A DNA stretch of 9,049 nt from the NCBI GenBank assembly GCA_030650265.1, contig JAUSEJ010001108.1, positions 1 through 9,049 of the forward strand, given 5' to 3'. The notes under the pieces are model-generated. The model worked only from the letters and a program-made list of their open reading frames with translations, did no database searches and was not told where the DNA came from. This document shows positions 5,816-9,049 of this stretch, one piece after another. Numbering within the stretch: position 1 is the first letter of the stretch; each line of letters starts with the position of its first letter. The position numbers and the translations under genes were made by a program. The stretch comes from Dehalococcoidia bacterium. GTDB taxonomy: Bacteria > Chloroflexota > Dehalococcoidia > JACPQF01.

Positions 5816-5848
5816 TTGACATGCCAGCTTAGTATGGCTATACTAAGC
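5816..5848 (+). promoter_or_regulatory. Near-consensus sigma-70 promoter with overlapping operator
   Basis: TTGACA (5816-5821), exactly 17 bases, then TATACT (5839-5844) form a strong vegetative-type promoter. A perfect inverted repeat, GCTTAGTAT (5827-5835) and ATACTAAGC (5840-5848) with four bases between, covers the spacer and the whole -10 box, so a dimeric repressor bound there would exclude RNA polymerase. Transcription would start near 5851 and produce a leader of about 170 nt before the HTH gene at 6020. Autoregulation by that HTH protein or by the ribbon-helix-helix protein is a natural guess. Confidence 0.8.
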
Positions 5849-5912
5849 GTAGAATAGCGGAAAAGGGTGTAACTATACATAACCTGCATAGTACGAACCA
5901 CTTTTCGGGTTT

Positions 5913-5987
5913 GTCCTTCCGCTGAAGGACAGGACTGCCAAAATGAGGCTATTTGCCAGTCCGTAGTAGGCTGTTTTGGCAGTCCTG
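5913..5987. repeat. Tandem strong hairpins in the leader of the second HTH gene
   Basis: GTCCTTC-CGCT-GAAGGAC (5913-5930) is followed at once by a 14-bp perfect inverted repeat, CAGGACTGCCAAAA (5930-5943) with TTTTGGCAGTCCTG (5974-5987), around a 30-base loop. GTCCACGGG (5996-6004) follows, a nine-base match to the conserved array repeat. The hairpins may be a leader attenuator, an origin or a protein-binding locus. Confidence 0.75.
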
Positions 5988-6019
5988 GGGCATAGTCCAC
6001 GGGTTTGAAGGGGGGTGTT

Positions 6020-6229
6020 GTGGCGAAGATGGAATTAATCGACGGCAAAGTGTACTCCATTCGTGAGTTGCAAGAGCTACTAGGTATATCTCGGATGCTG
6101 GCCTTGCGTCTGGTTCAATCAGGCAGACTCCACGGCGTCAAGGTCGGCAAATCGTGGCGAGTGCTTGGCAGTGATATCAGAGACTACTTCGAGCGAGACA
6201 AGACAGGCAGGACGGAAGTCCCCCGGTAG
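6020..6229 (+). CDS. Excisionase-like HTH_17 DNA-binding protein
   Basis: The gene encodes 69 residues if read from GTG 6020, four bases after AAGGGGGG (6008-6015). ATG 6029 in the same frame is an alternative that removes three residues but leaves wider spacing. The sequence reads YSIRELQELLGISRMLALRLVQSG, then LHGVKVGKSWRVLGSDIRDYF. This is the complete HTH_17/excisionase layout: first helix, recognition helix after GIS, the wing G-K-S-W-R-V and a final helix. Such proteins act as recombination directionality factors or small transcription regulators. It stands alone behind a strong operator-controlled promoter and a long structured leader, and directly before the repeat array, so it is a candidate for binding the operator at 5827-5848 or the array. 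The basic C-terminal tail is short. Confidence 0.8.
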   Translation: MAKMELIDGKVYSIRELQELLGISRMLALRLVQSGRLHGVKVGKSWRVLGSDIRDYFERDKTGRTEVPR

Positions 6230-6343
6230 TTTGGCCTTGGCTGCTTGTATATATACCTGTCTATCCTTTATGTAACCATACTATCTAAGCAAGCGCTTAT
6301 ATGTCTTGTCAGCATCATTATAGCTAATTGTGACATGCCTAGT
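6230..6343. other. AT-rich leader region before the repeat array
   Basis: These 114 bases are clearly richer in A and T than the flanking genes and contain TATATATA-like stretches around 6248-6255 and the small dyad TAAGC-AAGC-GCTTA near 6286-6299. No convincing gene lies here. A CRISPR leader would look like this, as would an origin unwinding region or a promoter region. I could not find a -35/-10 pair with good spacing. Confidence 0.5.
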
Positions 6344-6648
6344 ACACCGTCCACGGGCGCGAGAAGAGGTTGCTCAGAAACTAGTAACACAGTGTTACTA
6401 GTTTACACCGTCCACGGGCGCGAGAAGAGGTTAAAGGTGGGGACACAGGCGAACCACCTTTTATCACACCGTCCACGGGCGCGAGAAGAGGTTATTCTGA
6501 GGTGTTCAATTCTGAACACGTGGAACACACCGTCCACGGGCGCGAGAAGAGGTTCCGGTAATCGTCTCAGGTGGTACATATGTACCAACACCGTCCACGG
6601 GCGCGAGAAGAGGTTACTTCGGCAAGCGTTGCCGAAGTTGCGAGCGAG
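6344..6648. repeat. CRISPR-like array: five identical 28-bp repeats, 33-bp palindromic spacers
   Basis: A 28-bp unit containing GTCCACGGGCGCGAGAAGAG occurs without any mismatch at 6344, 6405, 6466, 6527 and 6588, so the period is exactly 61 bp. The 33-bp segments between copies differ completely, yet each holds its own perfect inverted repeat. The arms are 13 bp around one base (6378-6404), 8 bp around 13 (6433-6461), 7 bp around 4 (6502-6519), 8 bp around 0 (6572-6587) and 10 bp around 3 (6616-6638). The fifth segment follows the last repeat and has no repeat after it. The 28+33 geometry equals that of type I-E CRISPR arrays, but no cas gene is present and palindromic spacers are not normal. 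The open frame crossing the array is an artefact: 61 is not a multiple of three, so the repeat is read in all three frames. Confidence 0.95.
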
Positions 6649-6704
6649 ATGGCGCCCGTATGGGTGAGGGTTGCGCGGTTGCGGTGGAAAACGAGGAGAT
6701 AGAG

Positions 6705-7415
6705 ATGGACAGTAGCCTTTCAGACATAGAAGGGACGCTATCCCCTGAACGGCTTGGAGCCGGCTTGCAGTACTGGTGCATAGGCATGCTTGATCAGCTT
6801 TGTCAGTACTATGGTCGCCCTGCAGAGGAACGGTGGTTATTGCAGATCCGACAAGAGTTATTGAAATCACTTATTGATCATTCACAGCGGCTCTATGAGC
6901 CCAAAAGTCCGCAGGCTGTGGCTTACCACGAGAGCGCCCATGCCGTTGTAGGCTACTGTCTAGATGTTCCAATTCTCGAAGTGTCGATTATCCCAGAAGC
7001 CGATTCCTTCGGCCATTGCGGGTTAGGCGATTTGGGAACGGGCATGGCGTCCTATGCTCTGGAAAAGCAATTCATGGTGGGGTTTGCTGGGGAACTGACG
7101 TCCGCTTTGGTGACCGGGCAGGTGGTACAGGTCGATACCTCGCCAGACTGTGAGGCGATATTCGACATGGCCGAACGGCTGCACACGGGACCGGCTGAAC
7201 GCTATCGCTATTTGGCAGGGCTACTATGGCGGACAGAAAACATTCTGGAGAATGGGGCGAATTGGGCGGCAGTAGAGGCTCTTACGAAAAAACTAATCGA
7301 GGATGAATACTGCCCAGGTAAATGGGCTACCGAAATAATTGAGAAAGCCATTAGGAAGGCACAAAGAGAGGCTAAGCGCACGGCAAAGCGGAGGGGGCCT
7401 AAGCCCAAATCATAG
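6705..7415 (+). CDS. M41 (FtsH-type) zinc peptidase-like protein without AAA domain
   Basis: The gene encodes 236 residues from ATG 6705, chosen because GAGGAG (6693-6698) is six bases upstream; ATG 6660 in the same frame has no good Shine-Dalgarno. AVAYHESAHAVVGY carries an HExxH site (75-79). The following strand, ILEVSIIPEADSFGHCGL, matches the position where FtsH has its K-V-S/T-I-I-P segment. FAGELTSALVTG resembles the LAGRAAEE helix, and D148 in SPDCEAI is a candidate third zinc ligand like that of the FtsH ND-LE motif. The AAA+ ATPase and membrane segments of FtsH are absent, and the C-terminus is a basic tail (RKAQREAKRTAKRRGPKPKS). Orphan M41-like domains occur in phages and mobile elements with unknown roles. 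It may cleave or bind an unfolded or regulatory protein. It lies between the array and the integrase. Confidence 0.75.
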   Translation: MDSSLSDIEGTLSPERLGAGLQYWCIGMLDQLCQYYGRPAEERWLLQIRQELLKSLIDHSQRLYEPKSPQAVAYHESAHAVVGYCLDVPILEVSIIPEADSFGHCGLGDLGTGMASYALEKQFMVGFAGELTSALVTGQVVQVDTSPDCEAIFDMAERLHTGPAERYRYLAGLLWRTENILENGANWAAVEALTKKLIEDEYCPGKWATEIIEKAIRKAQREAKRTAKRRGPKPKS

Positions 7416-7438
7416 CCAATAGGAAGGAGGCCAAAAAG

Positions 7439-8563
7439 ATGCCAAGAGAGAGACGGGGCTTCAAGGAAGGGAGTTGCAAGCAGCGACCTAACGGGAAGTG
7501 GCAGGCGAGAGTAACTACTGACGGCAGGCGACTGAGCCATGACTTCGCGACGAAGACCGAAGGGCTGGCGTGGATTCGGAAGCAGCAATCTGAGGCCGAC
7601 CAGGGGATGTTGCTGCCGGACAAGGCCAAGATCACAGTGGAAACGTTCTTGACAGTCCGGTGGCTACCTACCATAGAGCCGGAGCTAAAGCCCAAGTCCC
7701 ACGAGGGTTACGACAGGGTTATGAGGCGCGACGTGCTGCCGACCCTGGGGAAGCTGCTGCTAACCCAATTGAGGCAGGACCAGATTCAAGCCTTGTATGC
7801 CGCGAAGCTAAAAGCGGGGTTGTCGGCTACTACCGTCCGGCTGGTTCATGCTGTCCTGCATCGGAGCATGGAAGACGCCGTGAAGTGGCGCCTACTGCGG
7901 CGCAACCCCTGCGAGGGGGTAAGCATCCCCAGGGCGCGCAAGAAGGAAATGAAGGTATGGGCGCCAGCAGAGGCGCAACGCTTCTTGGCTTCGGTGACAG
8001 ACCCCAAGCTGATGGCACTATACCGGGTGGCCTTGGGGTGTGGCCTGCGACAAGGTGAGATACGCGGGTTGCGGTGGGATGACCTCGACTTGCAGGCAGG
8101 AACCCTTCAGGTAAAGCGGACGCTGGTATGGTGCAAGGGGCTAGGAATAACCGCGGGTGAGCCGAAGACGGCCAAAGGGCGCCGGCTTGTCGTAATGCCG
8201 GCAGCCACTACAGAGGCGCTGCGAAGCTGGCGGCTGGAGCAACTTAGGCGACGGCATTTCATGGGCAAGCAGTGGAAGCAGACCGGCTATGTGTTCAGCA
8301 ACCTTGTGGGGGGGCCAATGCAGGCCGAAAAGCTGCGGCAGGACTTCGAGAAGGCCATAGAGGCGGCAGGATTGCCGGTGATACGCTTCCACGACCTGCG
8401 CCACACAGCGGCCACTTTGCTGCTTAGCAAGGGCGTGCATGCCAAAGTAGTCTCAGAGATGCTGGGCCATGCCAACATAGCCATTACGTTGGACACCTAC
8501 AGCCATGTTTTGCCGAGCATGCAGGCCGAGGCGGCCAGAGTGATGGAAGGGCTGCTGCCATGA
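7439..8563 (+). CDS. int: Tyrosine recombinase / phage-type integrase
   Basis: The gene encodes 374 residues from ATG 7439 behind a strong Shine-Dalgarno, AGGAAGGAGG (7421-7430). The N-terminus (about 1-60) looks like an arm-binding domain (SCKQRPNGKWQARVTTDGRR). A SAM-like core-binding domain follows (about 65-165), then the catalytic domain. The active-site residues are all visible: R204 in GLRQGEIRGL, a lysine in PKTAKGRR (243-246), H318 and R321 in HDLRH, H344 in LGHANI and the nucleophile Y354 in DTYSH. It should integrate and excise the element by cutting and rejoining att cores, with help from one of the HTH proteins. Repeats just after the stop and again at 8835 are candidate arm sites. 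The gene appears intact and of normal length for the family. Confidence 0.96.
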   Translation: MPRERRGFKEGSCKQRPNGKWQARVTTDGRRLSHDFATKTEGLAWIRKQQSEADQGMLLPDKAKITVETFLTVRWLPTIEPELKPKSHEGYDRVMRRDVLPTLGKLLLTQLRQDQIQALYAAKLKAGLSATTVRLVHAVLHRSMEDAVKWRLLRRNPCEGVSIPRARKKEMKVWAPAEAQRFLASVTDPKLMALYRVALGCGLRQGEIRGLRWDDLDLQAGTLQVKRTLVWCKGLGITAGEPKTAKGRRLVVMPAATTEALRSWRLEQLRRRHFMGKQWKQTGYVFSNLVGGPMQAEKLRQDFEKAIEAAGLPVIRFHDLRHTAATLLLSKGVHAKVVSEMLGHANIAITLDTYSHVLPSMQAEAARVMEGLLP

Positions 8564-8583
8564 TGCGCCAATTGGGACGCCCA

Positions 8584-8616
8584 AACATTGGCGCAACATT
8601 GGCGCAACATTGGCGC
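8584..8616. repeat. Three 11-bp tandem repeats, candidate integrase arm sites
   Basis: AACATTGGCGC occurs three times in perfect tandem, starting 21 bases after the int stop. An inverted GCGCCAAT (8565-8572) precedes it. Direct repeats next to int, about one helical turn apart, are typical of arm-type sites bound by the integrase N-terminal domain. Confidence 0.7.
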
Positions 8617-8834
8617 AGATACGCCCGGCTGGCTGCAAATTCACGCTCATTTTATGGGGAAAATCGGGGGTGGATCTTACAATCCCCTATTCTATCACAT
8701 CTGGTTCAATTTGTCTAGCTAGTCCAAAACAGGAACAATACCGGCATACTTAGGCTGGAAATGTAACATAAAATGGCTCATTTTGGCCGTGTTTTGGAGT
8801 CAAAAGACTGACTGGAAACATGTTTCTAAAAGAG

Positions 8835-8850
8835 TTGGCGCAACATTGGC
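8835..8850. repeat. Distal copy of the int-adjacent repeat
   Basis: TTGGCGCAACATTGGC repeats 16 bases of the tandem array at 8584-8616, about 230 bp further on and in the same orientation. The att core could lie between the two clusters or just beyond this one. Confidence 0.65.
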
Positions 8851-8908
8851 ACAAGTCAAGCGTGATGGCGGCTGGCGTGTCGTATGCAAAGAGGACACTT
8901 GAAAGGGG

Positions 8909-9049
8909 GAGAAACGGACCGATGGAGAACGTGTCAGAGGCGGTTGAATTGCTCCTAGTTGAGGAAGTGGCCAAGCTGCTTAGAGGCATGCAGGCTATTA
9001 GGCTGGCTACGGGTACCCGTCAACGTGGTGAACATCAAAGACATTGTGC
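8909..9049. repeat. Terminal direct repeat, right copy (circular contig overlap)
   Basis: These 141 bases are identical to 1-141 and represent the same locus if the molecule is circular. They carry the start of the broken HTH frame (ATG at 8922) and the first part of the ParB-like remnant. Confidence 0.93.

Larger units (their letters stand above)
8564..8908. other. Non-coding region after int, probable attP
   Basis: No supported gene occupies this stretch; the antisense frame through it has no recognisable features. It holds the 11-bp tandem repeats, a distant extra copy at 8835-8850, an inverted copy GCGCCAAT at 8565-8572, and a 9-of-10 inverted repeat around CCAAAAC (8724-8730) and GTTTTGG (8791-8797). 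Its middle is AT-rich. Position beside int and the repeats fit an attachment site; the crossover core itself cannot be identified. Confidence 0.5.

Noticed and set aside
6344..6648. Calling the array an ordinary CRISPR locus
   Set aside because: The geometry fits, but all five spacers are palindromic and no cas gene lies on the circle, so I list it as a CRISPR-like repeat array.
6245..6667. A 140-residue open frame running through the repeat array
   Set aside because: The 28-bp repeat is read in three different frames because the 61-bp period is not a multiple of three, there is no good Shine-Dalgarno, and the repeat DNA rather than the peptide is conserved.
8750..8989. An antisense 79-residue frame crossing the putative attP and the circle junction
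   Set aside because: It is rich in Ser and Pro with no motif, lies opposite repeats and gene starts, and every other gene is on the + strand.

Overview
The window is most simply read as one complete circular mobile element of about 8,908 bp. Its first 141 bases (1-141) are repeated exactly as its last 141 (8909-9049), which is the overlap an assembler leaves when a contig closes on itself. Every convincing gene lies on the + strand. Starts are preceded by clear Shine-Dalgarno sequences and genes are packed tightly, some with ATGA or longer overlaps. The content (tyrosine integrase, excisionase-like HTH proteins, a primase-helicase, small zinc-ribbon proteins and no structural genes) fits a small integrative element or phage satellite of the general P4/PICI type in a moderately GC-rich bacterium. 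The host phylum cannot be named from the sequence alone.

Layout, treating the sequence as a circle. (a) 8564-8908 plus 1-75: a non-coding region behind the integrase with short repeats that look like integrase arm sites, probably attP, running into the start of a small excisionase-like frame. (b) 51-425: the C-terminal two thirds of a ParB-like protein whose N-terminus has been replaced by the excisionase-like start. (c) 431-526: a compact three-stem RNA-like fold leading into an unknown gene (527-1144), then an intrinsic terminator (1182-1212). (d) 1230-5679: the main operon, with a ribbon-helix-helix protein, an HTH protein, a CHC2-TOPRIM-DUF3631 primase-helicase, two overlapping small Cys-motif proteins, an ImmA/IrrE-like metallopeptidase, a coiled-coil protein and a Cys/His-motif protein of the type often found near phage terminase genes. 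(e) 5680-6019: a control region with a near-consensus promoter overlapped by an operator, then two long hairpins. (f) 6020-6229: a second HTH protein. (g) 6230-6648: an AT-rich leader and a CRISPR-like array. (h) 6705-7415: an M41-like zinc peptidase without an ATPase domain. (i) 7439-8563: the integrase.

The most unusual feature is the array at 6344-6648. Five identical 28-bp repeats alternate with 33-bp variable segments at an exact 61-bp period, the geometry of a type I-E CRISPR array. Yet every one of the five variable segments contains its own different perfect inverted repeat, and no cas gene is present. The outer arms of the first palindrome recur in another long palindrome in the ParB remnant (256-280), and a partial copy of the palindrome-plus-repeat arrangement lies upstream of the second HTH gene (5930-6004). 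The array could be a cas-less mini-CRISPR built from hairpin-containing DNA, a bank of decoy operators, a replication or recombination locus made of foldable sites, or a string of RNA hairpins; the sequence alone does not decide.

Likely cooperation of the parts: the integrase and HTH/excisionase proteins move the element, the primase-helicase replicates the excised circle (perhaps from iteron-like repeats inside its own gene), and the operator, terminator and structured leaders control expression. The two zinc peptidase-like proteins are candidates for cleaving a repressor or host protein, which is inference only.
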